Below are positions 44,432 to 56,500 of a stretch of 64,000 nt of DNA, piece by piece; the first letter of the stretch is position 1; every line of letters starts with the position of its first letter. Source of the stretch: Aptenodytes patagonicus (Eukaryota; Chordata; Aves; Sphenisciformes; Spheniscidae); contig NC_134974.1 in the NCBI RefSeq assembly GCF_965638725.1, positions 620,001 to 684,000 on the forward strand, written 5' to 3'. A program made the translations under genes and the position numbers. The notes beneath the pieces were generated by a model. That model worked only from the letters and a program-made list of their open reading frames with translations, was not told the origin of the DNA and ran no database searches.

Positions 44432-44742
44432 CACCCACTAATGCCCCCCAGACTGGCCTGTGACCCCTGGCCCCAGGGCACGGGGCAGGGTCCGGACCCG
44501 GCAATCGCCGTGTGCCATGGGAAGTGTCCAGCAGAGGACCCCTTGGTCACATCCCCAGCCCTGTGGGGACCCCACTGCTGCCTGGTGGCCGCTGCCTGCC
44601 ACTGGACTCCGGCAGGGCTGCGCTGCCCTTTTGCCGGGACGGATCCTGCCTGCCCTGTACCGGAGCCGACCCACTGTGGGGCTGCCTCCAGCACCCGGGG
44701 TGGGGGGACGCAGCAAGATTGGGACGTGTAACGAAGTAGTAA

Positions 44743-44748
44743 AATAAA
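44743..44748 (+). terminator. SHE: SHE polyadenylation signal
   Basis: AATAAA about 310 bases after the SHE stop codon, in a locally AT-rich spot of otherwise GC-rich 3' UTR. Confidence 0.75.
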
Positions 44749-44759
44749 CATGTTGGCTG

Positions 44760-45645
44760 AGAGGAGGTGGGTGGTCCTGGAGGAGCTGGGGGCTGCAATG
44801 GGGCAGGGATGGGGCTGGGGGTTGTGATGTGGTGGGGATGGGGCCGGGGGCCCTGAGGGTGCCAGTGCTGTGGGGGGGGTGCAGCGAGACACTGAGCCCC
44901 TTCCCTGCCCAGGGCCCCGGGGGCTGGCTGCCAGGATCTGCTCTGCCAGCAGTGGGGCTGCGGCGCTGCCCGAAACCAGGGCAGGTTTTCAGAGCTGGAG
45001 GCCCATCAGGGCTGACCCCAGGATCTGGACCCTCAACCCCCCCCCCCCCAGGGGTCACCTGCCTGCTTGGGAGGGCGGAAGCGGGTGACTCAACCCCAGA
45101 CTCGTGCCAGCAGGAGCCACCCCGGTTTCGGGGGGCAGGGTACTGGGGGCTCCCCCCACTTGCACATCTGCATCCTGCCAGGCTTTTTATAGAGTGGGGC
45201 TAGCCGGGGGGGGGGGAACGCGGTGTCTCCAGGGTGCCCGGGCACCCGCTCCCCTCGCCCTGCGGTTTCCTGCCCGGGTGCAGCTGCAGCTCCCTGGGGC
45301 GTTGCACAACCCGGTGTGGGGTGGGCTGCTGCTGGGGGCACTGCATGGCATGGGGGGCATGGCCTGGGGGACACTCTGGCATGGAGGCACAGCCTGGGGA
45401 TGCATGGCATGGGGTATGTCGCATGGGGGGGGACGGGACAGCACAGGGTGCACAGTCTGGGAGGCATGGCACGGTTAGGGGGCACAGCAAGGCATAGGGT
45501 GCATGGACTGGGGGTGCATGGCCTCGACTGGTGGAGGTGCACAGCCCAGCCTCAACCCACCACCCCCTGGAGTCACTCCCAGGTGAGGGAGGCTGCAGAG
45601 ACCCCTCCATTACTCCCCTCCAAGGCACCCGCTCCATTACAAATC
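44760..45645. other. SHE-IL6R intergenic gap (convergent genes)
   Basis: About 900 bases between two genes that converge. No gene is seen. It contains a C run near 45040 and a GCATGG-based minisatellite at 45330-45530. Confidence 0.65.
45330..45530. repeat. GCATGG-based minisatellite
   Basis: Short units around GGCATGGGG, GGCACAGC and GGTGCATGG recur more than ten times with uneven spacing. It lies downstream of both SHE and IL6R. Confidence 0.6.
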
Positions 45646-45652
45646 CAAGGCA

Positions 45653-45658
45653 TTTATT
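45653..45658 (-). terminator. IL6R: IL6R polyadenylation signal
   Basis: AATAAA on the minus strand about 495 bases after the IL6R stop. Confidence 0.7.
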
Positions 45659-46151
45659 TAAGAGACACTTTTTGCCACATTTCCCCAACACGTGCTTTAA
45701 AAATAAGCCCCGGGGAGGCTGGGGCAGAGGGATGGGGCTGATCCAGCCAGGCCCTCCCCTCCCCGACACCCACGGCACTGCAGGGGCTAGGCCCTTCCCC
45801 ACGGGACCCCCAAACCCAGCCCCGCAGGCAGAGCCCAGCCCTGCTCCCACGCTCCAGCGTGGCTGTGCTTCCAGCACCTTCACCTCCGGCCACCCCAGCT
45901 TGGCCACAGCCCCAGAGCTGTCCCCCCGGGACCTGTCTTGGGGGCCCCCCCCAGCTGGTTCTCCATGGGGGCAGCACTGATCCCCCTCCTCAGAGGCTGC
46001 TCCCAGCCATGGGGCCTGAGGGTGGCTTTCAGCACCCCTGGATAGGGGGGTGAGGGGGCTGCTCCTGGGGTTACATCCCAGCCCCAGAACCCCCCAGGGC
46101 CAGGGACCCCCACCTGACCCGCAGGCGCCTGCCAGCGCATCCAGCCCCTGG

Positions 46152-49138
46152 CTATCGCCCTGAGAAGAAATAGTCCAAGTTGGTGACGTGGAGAGCCCCA
46201 GGGGCCGGGGGGCTGGGAGGTGAAAGCAGGGGTGTCTCACTGAGCGGGGGGCTGGGGGGGCCCAGGGGCACCAGCACATGCTGCCCCTCGCCCTCTGGCT
46301 TCGCTCCCCGCCGCCCGCCCATCCGCCACGTCTGTCTGTACCTGCAGGAGGGGAGAGTGGTCCCAGGTCAGGGGGGCAGGTGGAGCCCCCCCCGGTCCCC
46401 CCCCACCCTAGGCACTCACCTCACCACGATGCCAACGAAGAGGGCGATGCCCAGGAGCAGGCTCCCCCCAGCCACCAGGAAAGCGTAGGGGGATGCCACG
46501 GAGTGGGTGCTGGCTTCCACGATGTCCCCTGCAGCAGAAAGGGGGGGACGGGCTCATTGTGGGAACAAGGGACCCAGGGGTCCTGGCCCCCTGCAGTCAA
46601 CCCAGGGACCCCTCCTCACCACCAGCACCATCAGCAGCATCTTCCCCGAACAGCTCAGGGGGCAGCGTGACCCCGTATGTGCCATCCTCCATGGGGAACT
46701 GCAAGAGAAAGCAGGGGGGCGTGATGGGATGGGGCAGCCCCCCCGACCCTGGTGTCCCCTTATCCCACATGGGGACACGAGACCCAACCAGGAGCGTATC
46801 GTGTCCCCCCCAGGGCTGAGGCCATACCCTACCTGTGAGCTGAAGGGGCCCATTTCAAAGGTGAGGTCCCTGGGGTCTGCAAGGTGAGGGGGGAGTGTGA
46901 GGCTGGAGGACCCCGGGCCAAGTCCCTGGCCTCAGGGCCACATGTTCCTCTCCTACCTGTCCAGGGCGTGCCCACCGCCTCCTGGCTCCACTCGCTCCAC
47001 GTACCATGGCCGAACTCCTCCTGCGCCCGCACCTGCACCACGTGCTGCGTCCCTCGCCAGGCGTCATGGATGTCCAGCCACGTCGTTGTCACCTGGTCCA
47101 CCTGGAGGGGTCATAGGCAGCATGTGGTTGGGGACAGCCTCGCTGGTGCCAGGGGACAGCCACATGCAGGGGAGAGGGGTCTCACCTCCGTGAAGGTCTG
47201 GGCGGGCTCGGGGCGGTAGCGGACCTGGAAGCGGAGCCAGTAGAAGCGGGGGTCCCAGGATGAGGGATAGGACCAGTTGACCCGCAGCCGCTGTGGCGCC
47301 TTCTCCAGCGCCTCCACTGTCACGTTGAGGGGGGGGTCGGGCTTCACTGCCAGGGAAGGAGGGGCTCAGGGCCCAGCACCATGCCACTCAGCCTGCCCCG
47401 GCCCCCAGCAAGAGGGGAGCTGCACTCACAGACGCTGCTGAGGGTAATGATCCTGTCCTCACCAGCCGAGCCACCGGCACCGTTGTTGACACACGTGGAC
47501 ACCACGAGGGGTTTGGTGTCGTCAGCACCGGGTGGCACCTTCACCCGGCAAACAAACTTCCGTGCCTTGGAGAAGTAGCGGCACTGCTGCTCTGTGGCAT
47601 TCTCAGCTACGAACCTGTGGGGATGTGGCTTGGCTGGGGCTGCGGCACACACTGGGCACAGGGCAGCCCCAGCTGGCGTAGGAGAAAGGGTCTGTGGGGA
47701 GGGACAGTAAAGTCCCCTGCGTCCCGTGCCACGGGGTCCCAGCCCCAGGTAGGTGCCAGGACAGCACTCACCTCCGCTTCACCCAGAGCATCGCCCGCGT
47801 CCCTGGGGATGGCTTTGCCCGCAGCGGCCACTCACACAGGACGTCTTTGTCGTGGCTCCGCCGGTAGCAGGAGACCCGGGGAGTTTCGGGGGGCTCTGCA
47901 AGGCACGGAGACGCTGGGGGATGGGGGACGCCAGACTGGGCGATGCTGCGAGGGAAGCCCCCGCCCCGGCGCGGACCCACCTTCCACCAGCAGCCGCAGG
48001 GAGCGCAGCAAGCGGCCCCCCACGTAGCAGCTGTAGCGCCCTGAGTCCTCGTAGCGCAGCCGCCGCAGGAGCAGCACGTTGCCCTCTGCCAGCCGCCGGC
48101 TGCGGCCTCCCACCACCGCCGCCCCCCGCTCCTCCACCTGCCAGGACACGGTGACGTTCACTGGCCCCTTGTCCTGGCAGGTCAACGTGACGTTCGCTCC
48201 CGGACGTCCCGGTACCGTGTCCCGTGAGAGCCCTGGGGGTACAAGAGGGGGTCAGGCAATAGAGACGAGACCCCAGGCCCCGCGAGTATCCCCAGAGGAG
48301 GGGGGCACCCCACCATCTGCTCCCCATGCCCAGCGGCTGCTCAGTGTCAATATTTGCAGGAGGCACCGAGCCGGAACAAGCGGCAGCTTCTGCTGAGCCA
48401 GCGATTCCCCATGGAGCCTGGGCACCGGCCCCCCAGCACCACCACAGGGACGGCCACTGCAGCACCCGGTCTGGGTTGCGAGTGGGGGGGATCCGGCAAG
48501 TGGGACCTGGCCGGGCAGCGTGGGGAGCAGAGAGCTGGGCTCTGGGAGAGCTGCGGGCTGGCGCTGGGGGTCCCGGGGGTCCGGCGCTGGAGGGGTTAAG
48601 CGGCCGGCGGCACCCGGCCAGGCCTGGGCTGGGGCCAGGGAGGCCGCCCGGGGCAGCTCTCCCGGCTCTCGCTGCAAAGGTCAACAGCCGGCACGGACCT
48701 GCTGGTTCCCGTCGGCTCCTGCTGCCGGGAACGCACCCAGCACCCAGTACACAGCACCCTCCCAGCGCCCAGCACCCACCCGGGGTGCCCCGTACCCGCA
48801 CCCTGCCCATCTCGCCGGGCCCGGCCGAGCTCCGCCGGGGCGGGCAGGGAACCGTCCCCCGCCTCCCCGTGGCCCGGACCCGCGGGGCCCCGGTACCGGG
48901 AGAGACGACACCCCCCCCCCCCGAGCCGGGGCAGCCCCGCCGTGGGGGGGGGGGGGGGGCTCTGCCGGTGGGCTCCCGCCGCTCCACTCCCCCGCCCTCC
49001 CCGGTGCCGGTCGCACTCACCCGCGGGGCCGCAGGGCCGCCCGGCGGCGGCGGCAGCAGCGGCGGCGGCGAGGAGGAGGAGGAGGAGGAGGAGGAGGAGG
49101 AGGAGGAGGGGGAGCAGCGGCCCCGGCGGCCGCGCCAT
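46152..49138 (-). CDS. IL6R: Interleukin-6 receptor subunit alpha
   Basis: Binds IL-6 and then recruits gp130 (IL6ST) to signal. Coding exons in order: 49138-49021, 48232-47981, 47895-47772, 47614-47430, 47346-47186, 47101-46957, 46876-46833, 46698-46620, 46528-46420, 46341-46152. Phases close to 468 residues, the human length. Order: poly-leucine signal peptide, Ig domain (TCQDK to [11 protein letters not shown]), two fibronectin III domains, the WSEWS cytokine-receptor motif in exon 6, a short juxtamembrane stalk in exons 7-8 where human IL6R is shed, a transmembrane segment in exon 9 ([20 protein letters not shown]), and a proline-rich tail ending [10 protein letters not shown], like human DYFFPR. 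Domain boundaries follow exons as in mammals. The signal peptide is coded by a CTC triplet run and may vary in length. Confidence 0.95.
49070..49110 (-). repeat. IL6R: (CTC)n tract coding the IL6R signal-peptide leucines
   Basis: About 13 uninterrupted GAG/CTC triplets encode a run of 13-14 leucines, followed by GCC/GCT codons for about nine alanines. A similar (GAG)n run lies 640 bases away in the ATP8B2 3' UTR. Confidence 0.9.
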
Positions 49139-49139
49139 G

Positions 49140-49400
49140 CGCCCGGCCCCGGGCAGGAAAACATCGGCGGAGCCGCCCGCGGCGCGGCCGGTGCCCGCGG
49201 TTGTGAAACCGGGGCGTGGGGGGGGGCGGCTCCGCGGCGGCAGCACGTGCGCCCGGGCGGGGCGGGGCCAGCCGGCACCGGGGTGGGGCCGGTGGGGCGA
49301 GCCGCCGCCGACCCCTCCGACCCCCGGTGCCCCCCGGTGCTCCCCGGTGCTCCCCACCTGCGGCCGCCGCCCGCCCCCCCCGCAGTACACAGGACACGGC
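49140..49400 (-). promoter_or_regulatory. IL6R: IL6R CpG-rich promoter region
   Basis: CpG-rich sequence directly upstream of the IL6R ATG, with GGGCGGGGC boxes near 49255-49268. No TATA box is seen. It ends where the AT-rich tail of ATP8B2 begins, so spacing between the two genes is under 300 bases. Confidence 0.5.
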
Positions 49401-49418
49401 AGAAGCTGCTCGGAACAT

Positions 49419-49450
49419 TTTTTTTTTTTATATATATATATATATAAAAA
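49419..49450. repeat. T-run and (TA)n microsatellite at the ATP8B2 3' end
   Basis: About ten T, then ten TA units, then seven A. On the minus strand the edge reads TATAAA, a weak polyadenylation hexamer, and this may mark the end of the ATP8B2 transcript. No canonical AATAAA is visible on that strand between here and the stop. Confidence 0.6.
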
Positions 49451-50532
49451 AAGCTGGTTTTTGGTTCTTTTTTTCTCTGTGGACCCATAAAATGATACAA
49501 TTCCGCGATATAGAAACGTGTAATAAATTAGACACCCCAATCCTCGCCCCCACCCCCCCAACACAAAATAACCCCCAAACACACCCAAAAATAGACTCCA
49601 GCCCACGCCAGAGCCCATCCTGAACCGTTTCCTCTTTGGTATCAAGGAGAGAGCCGGGACCTCGACACCCCCCGGAGACCCTCTGGCAGGGACAGGACAA
49701 TGCCCATCCACACCCCCCAGGAGAGGCTCCAGTCCCCCCGGGACCGGGCGAGGAGGAGGAGGAGGAGGAGGAGGAGGAGGAGGAGGGAGGAAGTGGAGGC
49801 CGAGGGTTGTGCAAGACCCTGGCGTGGGAGTGAATCACGGCAGCCTGCAGACACCCCTGCTTCCCGCAGAAAGCAGGAAGGAGCCGGGGAACGCTTCCCC
49901 TTTCCCCCCGGCACCCTGTCCCGGCGCACCCCAAGGTGGGGGGGCCAGAGTATGGTGACATCCCTCACCCCCCGGCACCAGTGCCGGGCCCCCCGCGCTC
50001 TCTCCGTAACCAGCCATGCCAACACTAAAACAAGTCGCTCTGTAAACTTGGAGGGGTTTTCCTTCCTTTTTTTTTTTTTGTTGTGGTTTTTTTTTCTTTT
50101 TTTTCCCTTTTTTTATATAAAAAGAAGACACGTGGGTGAGGGGCGGGGGAGGAGGCAGGGTGCTGTCACAGCCCTCCCGGACCCCCGCGCCTGCCCGTGG
50201 CGGTGGCTCTGGCATGATACATTCGCATGTGATGGGGTATTTGCACTCCGTGGAGGTGAATACTGACAGAGGAGTGGCCCGGGGGGGGGGCTGCTGGGGA
50301 CAGCATCCGTCCGTCCGTCCATCCGTCCATCCCAGGGACAGGGAAGAGTATTGTTTTGGTTACACTGCAACAGTCCAGACTCCTCCAAACCTCAGCACCT
50401 GGGCCCACACAGCCTCTGCTCCCCCCATGGGACCCCCCCCCAGGAGGGGCTTGGCCACCCCAGGCCACAGCGAGAGAAGGGGGCGAGGGAGGCCCCTGGC
50501 TGCACGGGAGGGGACTGCCTCACACCCCAGCC
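49430..50532 (-). other. ATP8B2: ATP8B2 3' untranslated region (inferred)
   Basis: Non-coding stretch between the ATP8B2 stop and the AT-rich patch by the IL6R promoter. It holds a (GAG)n run at 49750-49787 and a long T-rich block at 50065-50118, which includes another TATAAA on the minus strand. The 3' end is inferred. Confidence 0.45.
49750..49787. repeat. (GAG)n tract in the ATP8B2 3' UTR
   Basis: About twelve uninterrupted GAG triplets. It closely resembles the coding tract in IL6R exon 1. Confidence 0.9.
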
Positions 50533-53500
50533 TCACACCTTGAGCGTCTTGTCGGCCGCGCCGCTGGGGCTGCCAGCAGTGCTGCCGTCGCTGCCCTTCT
50601 TCTTGCGCAGGGTCTCAATCCAGCCGGCGCTGGGGCGGGCAGTAAAGCTGGAGAGCGCCAGGGAGCTGAGACGCATGTTCTTGCCCGACATGATGAGCTC
50701 CCCAAAACCCTCCTGGTGGGAGAAGGCATAGCCAGAGCGGCGCGAGCCCACACGCCCCACACGTCGCATGCACCGGTGCTGGGTCTTCTGCTTCTTCCGT
50801 ACCAGCTGAGTGTAGCGCACCTGGGGACACCGCCGGGGGGACAGGGGACAGGGTCAGGGACCCACAGAACCGCCTGCCCCCAGGGGACAGTGACCCCGTG
50901 TCCGCCCCCCACGGCCACGTGCTCTCACCGTGTCTGAGAGTTCGGGTTTCAGGTCCAGCTTGAGGAAGCGAAAGGCCACAACGGGCATAATGCAGACCAC
51001 GGTGGTGAGGGCGATGGTCAGCCAGACCGTGGGCTGGGCCAGAGTGTTCTGCGCATTACCTGGCGGGAGGAAAGTGCGAGTCCAGCCAGGGCTCAGCTGG
51101 GGCAGCACCCTGCTGGGGTCGGGGGCATTGCTCAGCGCCCCTGGGACTCACCCACGAAGCGGAACTGGTTGGGGAACATCTGGAAGAGGCCGTCGCTGTG
51201 CATGGCAAAGAGGATAGCAAAGTAGGCGGCCAGGCTGCCCCAGATGAAGAAGTGGTTGATGGCTGTCCAGAAGCCCGTGTCCAGCCCGATCTGGTGGAGA
51301 GGGGAAGGAGGAGGCAGGGCTCAAGGGACGGCCACGGTGCTCTGAGCACGGCCACAGGGCAGGACAGGACCCAAACCTTCACGCGCCCTTTGTACTAAAG
51401 GTGAGGGGCTGGGGCCAAACAGCCATGTCCCTACCTGCACGCTGACGACAATCACGAGGGAGGTGGCAACGGTGACAGCAAAAGACTGGTAGTCGGCCAG
51501 CTGGGCGCCATCATCACGGGTGGCGTCAGCAAAGACGCCGTAGGGGATGAAGAACATGAGGACGGAGGTGTAGATGCCCTGGGCGATGCAGATGAAGAAC
51601 TCCCGCTTGTTGAAGAGCAGGTTCAGCTGCCCGGGCTCATAGAGCTTGGGGTACTCCATGCTCCGCTGCTCCGGCACGTCCTGGGGGCACGGGGCACACT
51701 GGGCACCTCCCTCCAGCCCCAGGCAGGCACAGCCTGTTCACTGGGGCTGGGCCAGCCTCCACCACCACCCGTGGAGGGACAAGGACAGCCCAGCCCAGGC
51801 AGCCGGGCAGCCCTTCCTCCGGCAGGGTGGGCCACACAGGGGAGCCAGGCCAGCTCCTTGCGCACCCAGGGACCCTCCTTGCCACCCCCTGCCATACCTG
51901 GTCGAAGACGCCCATGGCGAGCACGGGCAGCGATGTGTAGACGATGTTGTACAGCGTGATGAAGTACTGGTCGTACACGGTCTGCGTGGAATGGAGTGCT
52001 CAGGGGGATGCGAGACCTGCCCGCCCCATGCCCCAGCCAGCCCCTGCATCCCCACGCCCACAGCTGCAGGGACAGGAGAGCTGCCGCCAGCCCCCCATGG
52101 ATGCCCACCCCGAGCGGCGTGGGGTGCTGCTGCCATCGCGTGGCAGCCCCAGCCACACAGGCTCCTCGCACCCACCACATGCTGCTGCACTCCGGAGGGA
52201 GCCCAGGGACTGGGGCATGCTTCCGAGAAGAGGGGTCCCACAGGCAAACCCTCCCCAACTCTGAGCATGAGGAGCCAGCAACACACCTGCGCCGAGAAGC
52301 CGCAGAAGAAGCCAAACCAGAAGTGGACCATGGTGAAGGCGAAGTTCTTGTAGAAGAAGTAGCAGAGGAACTTGCACATGCGTAGGTAGGACCAGCGTCC
52401 ATGCACCAGGAGAAGGCGCTGCAGGAACTTGAATTGTGAGAAGGAGTAGTCGGAGGCCAGCACCGCCTGGATGCCTTCCTGCCCGCTGATGCCCACCCCG
52501 ATGTGGGCGGCTGCAGAGGGATACATGGGAGTGAGGAGGGCTCTGCCAGGAGCATAAGGGACTGAGGGTGGCACGCCCCCAGCAGGACTGTGTTCCTGCG
52601 GGGCACAGAGGGGTGAAGACAGAGGCTGCCACCGGCCCCCGCACAGTGCAAGGGGGTACCTGTCCCTCCTGTGGCTCCCCAGACCCCAGGACTTACTCTT
52701 GATCATGCTGACATCGTTGGCCCCGTCCCCGATGGCCAGGGTCACAGCTTTCTTGTACTTCTTCACCAGCTCCACCACCTGGGCTTTCTGCAAGGGTGTG
52801 ACACGGCAGCAGATGACGGCCTTGCAGGCACACGCCGTCTCCAGGAACTCCACCTCCATGTCAGCCTCCAGCGCATGGGCCTGCGAGGAGAGCGGGTAGA
52901 CAGTGGAAGGCACGGCCCACAGCCGGGCACGGTGCCCCATCTAGCCCAGTGCTCCCAGGTCCCTACCAGGCTGTGCCCATTGATGACCAGGGCATATTCG
53001 CCCGCAATGGCTTCCAGCACAGAGGTGAGCTTGGAGGAAGAGAGTTTCTCCTGGTAGGAGAAGCCATTGCCCATGGAGCGCGACGCATCCATCATCTTCT
53101 CCCGGGCTTTCCTGAGGAGAAAGAGAGGAGTCAGAGGGCCCCAATTCAGGGCACTTCTGTATCCCCCAGCTCCCCCATGCACAGCCATGCCCCATGCCAG
53201 CCCTGCACGTGTCCTCTGCCCAGCCCTGTCCCCCGACCCTCACCTGAGTTCCTCTCGCACCTCCAGCACAGTGTGGCCTGTGACCACAAACACCTCCGTC
53301 ATGTCGTCCGTCAGCATCTTGCAGGAGTAGCCAATGTTCACAGCCGTTTCTGGGGACAGGAAAGCAGGGGCTGAGCCAGGGCCAGCTCAGGGGGGAGTGT
53401 CTGTCCCACCGCCCCCCAGGCAGGTGGGATCCAGCCTATGAATGTCCTCGCCTCCAGCCAGCCCAGGCCCCCACCCCAGCAATGCCTCACCCTGTTTGTC

Positions 53501-56500
53501 CCCTGTCAGCACCCAGATCTTGATGTTGGCCAGTGTCAGGATGGCGATGGTTTCAGGGACCCCCTGCTGCAGTTTGTCCTCGATGGCCGTGGCTCCGAGC
53601 AGCTGGGGGACCCAAACAGGTGAGAGGTCAGCAGGGGCTGCCCCCCAGCCACCTACTGCCCCCAGTGACCCCAGGCTACATACCATCATATCATGCTCCA
53701 CCTCGTCGTAGAGCCGAGCCAGGCGATCCTCACGGGCCTCGGGGGCACTGCCAGCTCGGTGCAGCCGCTCAGACCAGTCCTCGTAGTAGCTCTCCTCCAG
53801 GTCTTTGTAGGCCAGCACCAGCGTCCGCAGCCCCTCGCCAGCATATTCCTGCAAGCGGCCGGAGCTGAGTGCACAGGCAGACCCCGACAGTGTCCCCAGA
53901 CCCTGACTGCCCCCCAGGACAGGGCACAAGCCAGGCTCCAAGCTTCTGGGCAGCCCCTCTTCCCTTCCCAGCCCTGCCCACAGGACCCTGTCCCACTCAC
54001 ATTGAGGTGGTCGGTGGTGACATTGGTCAGGTCCTGGTTGATGGGGTGCAGACGCTCCAGCAGGATGGTGTCAGCACCTTTGCAGTACAGCCGGATCTTG
54101 CCCTCGGGGCTGCGGACTGTGGGGAGCAGGGGACAAGCTGCCTGGCTCAGGGGTGCAGGAGCAGGTCCCACTCCAACCCCCAGCCGTGACTCCACAATGC
54201 CTCCACAGTCACGTCACCATCTGTGTGGGGCTGGTCCCCAGCACACCGCCCCGAGCCCCCGCCCCCCAGCCCCACCGCAGCCCTCCCAGCCCCACAGCCC
54301 CTGTAATGTGTCCAGGACCTCACCGATGACGGACATGCGCTTGCGGATGTTGTTGAAGTCCAGGATGGCCAGCAGCTGGTAGGTGATGGCTCGCCCCAGC
54401 TCGTGCACCGTGATAGTCTTGGGTGTGCGGGACCGGAACACGAAGCCGAAGTTTCTGGCAGCCGTGACCAGCGCTCCCTCGTCCGGGGACTGAGCCTTGT
54501 AAAACAGCTCCCCTGGGGACAGCACGGAGGGTCACAGCCAGCGCTGCACCCCGAGCTGCGCAGGGACAGGTCCTGCCCTTCACACCCACCTTCGCTCTTC
54601 TCCTCAGACATGACAGTGTGGCAGAGCGAGAGTAGGCGGAAGAACTCGTGCACGTGGGGGTCTCCCAGCTTGACAGCTTCCAGCAGGCTGGGGTCCCAGA
54701 ACTGGAACCGCAGGTCCGCCAGCGGGTTGAAGGAGAAGTCAACTGGCTCTGGCCTCTGGCAGGGGCAGAGACGGGGTTACCCCTCTGCGGCACACGGCAC
54801 AGCCAGGCACCGGCCCTGTGGCACCCTTACCTCTCCCAGCTCCGCCTTGTGACCCAGCACGTCCTGCACGTCACCTGTGAGCCGGGGCATGGAGTTAACC
54901 AGGAGAGGGATCCAACGCTGCTGCCCCATGGGCACCCATGCCCAGGGGGGCCAGGGGGCAGCGGCTGCCCCACAAAGCTACGGCTGAGCCCCCTCGTCCC
55001 CTGGCTGCCCCGAGTGCCCCAAAGGGTCTGCAGGAGGGGAGGCAGTGCACCCACACCCCACGGGTAGACCCAGCCCGGCCCCAGTGCCTTGCGCTCACCA
55101 TAGCTGTGCCCGTTCACGGAGCACTTGCTGAAGACCATGATGTTCTGGGTGAGGGTGCCGGTCTTGTCGGAGAAGATGTACTCCACCTGCCCCAGCTCCT
55201 CATTGAGGGTGGTGGTCCGGGCCTCGGCTGGCGTCCGACGCTTGGCACAGTACATCTTCTTGTCCCAGTTGATGAAGTAGCTGTGCCCGAGACGGATCAC
55301 CTCCACGCTGCAGGGGGGACAGCCAGGTGTCACCAAGGCAGGGCAGCATGCTCTGCTGAGCCAGCAACGGGCACACACACGCCCACCCCAGACTCCCAAG
55401 CGCCTGGGGCACCCCAGCACCCAGGGCCCCCACGCTGCTTGCCGGCTCCCACGCCCTTCCCCGGGGCTGGCCCGCACCCACTCCTACCGACAGCCACCGC
55501 CAAGCCAGGGCTGGGGATGCAGGGCCTGGCACCGAGGGGACAGCCCGCAGGGCTCCCCAGGCATCTCACACACCTACGTGCCCCAAACCCCCTCCCCGGT
55601 CCCCAGGGCAGACAGCAATGAGCTAGTGGGAGGGGTGGGGGCGACACGTTCTTACCTCGGGGCTAAGGGTGACAGAACCCATGCTGGGGAACGAAAAGAG
55701 AGAGAAATTAAAAGAGAGAGAGAAGGGGACAGTGCAGGAGCCTGGGAGCTGCAGGAGGGCAGAGCAAAATAACCAGCATGCAGCCAGGGCAGGGAGAGAC
55801 GAGCAGCCAGACAGACACAGCTGGGGGGGCCCCGAGGGACCTGTGAGGTCTCAGGTATTGGGGTATCCCCGAGGGCAGATGTGGCCCATCACCAGGAGAG
55901 CAGCCCGTGCCCACCCCACGCACACAGCTCTGCCCGTGGGTCTCCATCCCTGTCTCCCCTCCCCAGAGGGCACCCCTAATTCCTGGTGCCTGCCCCTTGC
56001 ACGCCCCCAGCCCGGCCCCTCGGCCCCTGCCCTACCTCACATAGAGCGAGATGGGCACCACAGTGTTGAGGATGATGATGTAGGACCAGAAGGAGAGGAA
56101 GCCAGAGAAGAAGGCACTGTGCACCCCCTCGTCCCAGGGCAGGTAGATCTGGAAGCAGACGCCCACCTCGTGCTCCCAGATGGCGTTGCCGATGGCCAGG
56201 ATCACCCCCATGCACACCAGGAACCCGAAGATCTGGGGACAGGACAGGATATGAGAGCCCCAACCGGGCCAGAGCTGGGGCTCCCTGGGATCTGCCTTCT
56301 GCATACCCAGAGCACCAGCGTGTTCATCAGCCGATCGATGCTTGTCCGCTTGAACTTGGTCCGGCCGCTGTTCTGCATCAGTTTCGTGTCAGGCCCTGGG
56401 GAGAGGGAAGGGCATCAGTGGGGTCTCTCCCTTCTGTGCAGTGCAGCGGTGGCAGCTGTCCCAGCCCACCTGCAAAGATGACAAGGCCGAAGCACCACTC

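Noticed and set aside
47779-49500. 573-codon minus-strand frame
   Set aside because: Crosses introns of IL6R and shadows its exons in another frame; the real exons are set by splice sites and homology.
50065-50118. T-rich block as a retroposed poly-A tail
   Set aside because: No adjacent SINE, LINE or processed gene sequence and no target-site duplication could be seen; it is treated as simple sequence in the ATP8B2 3' UTR.
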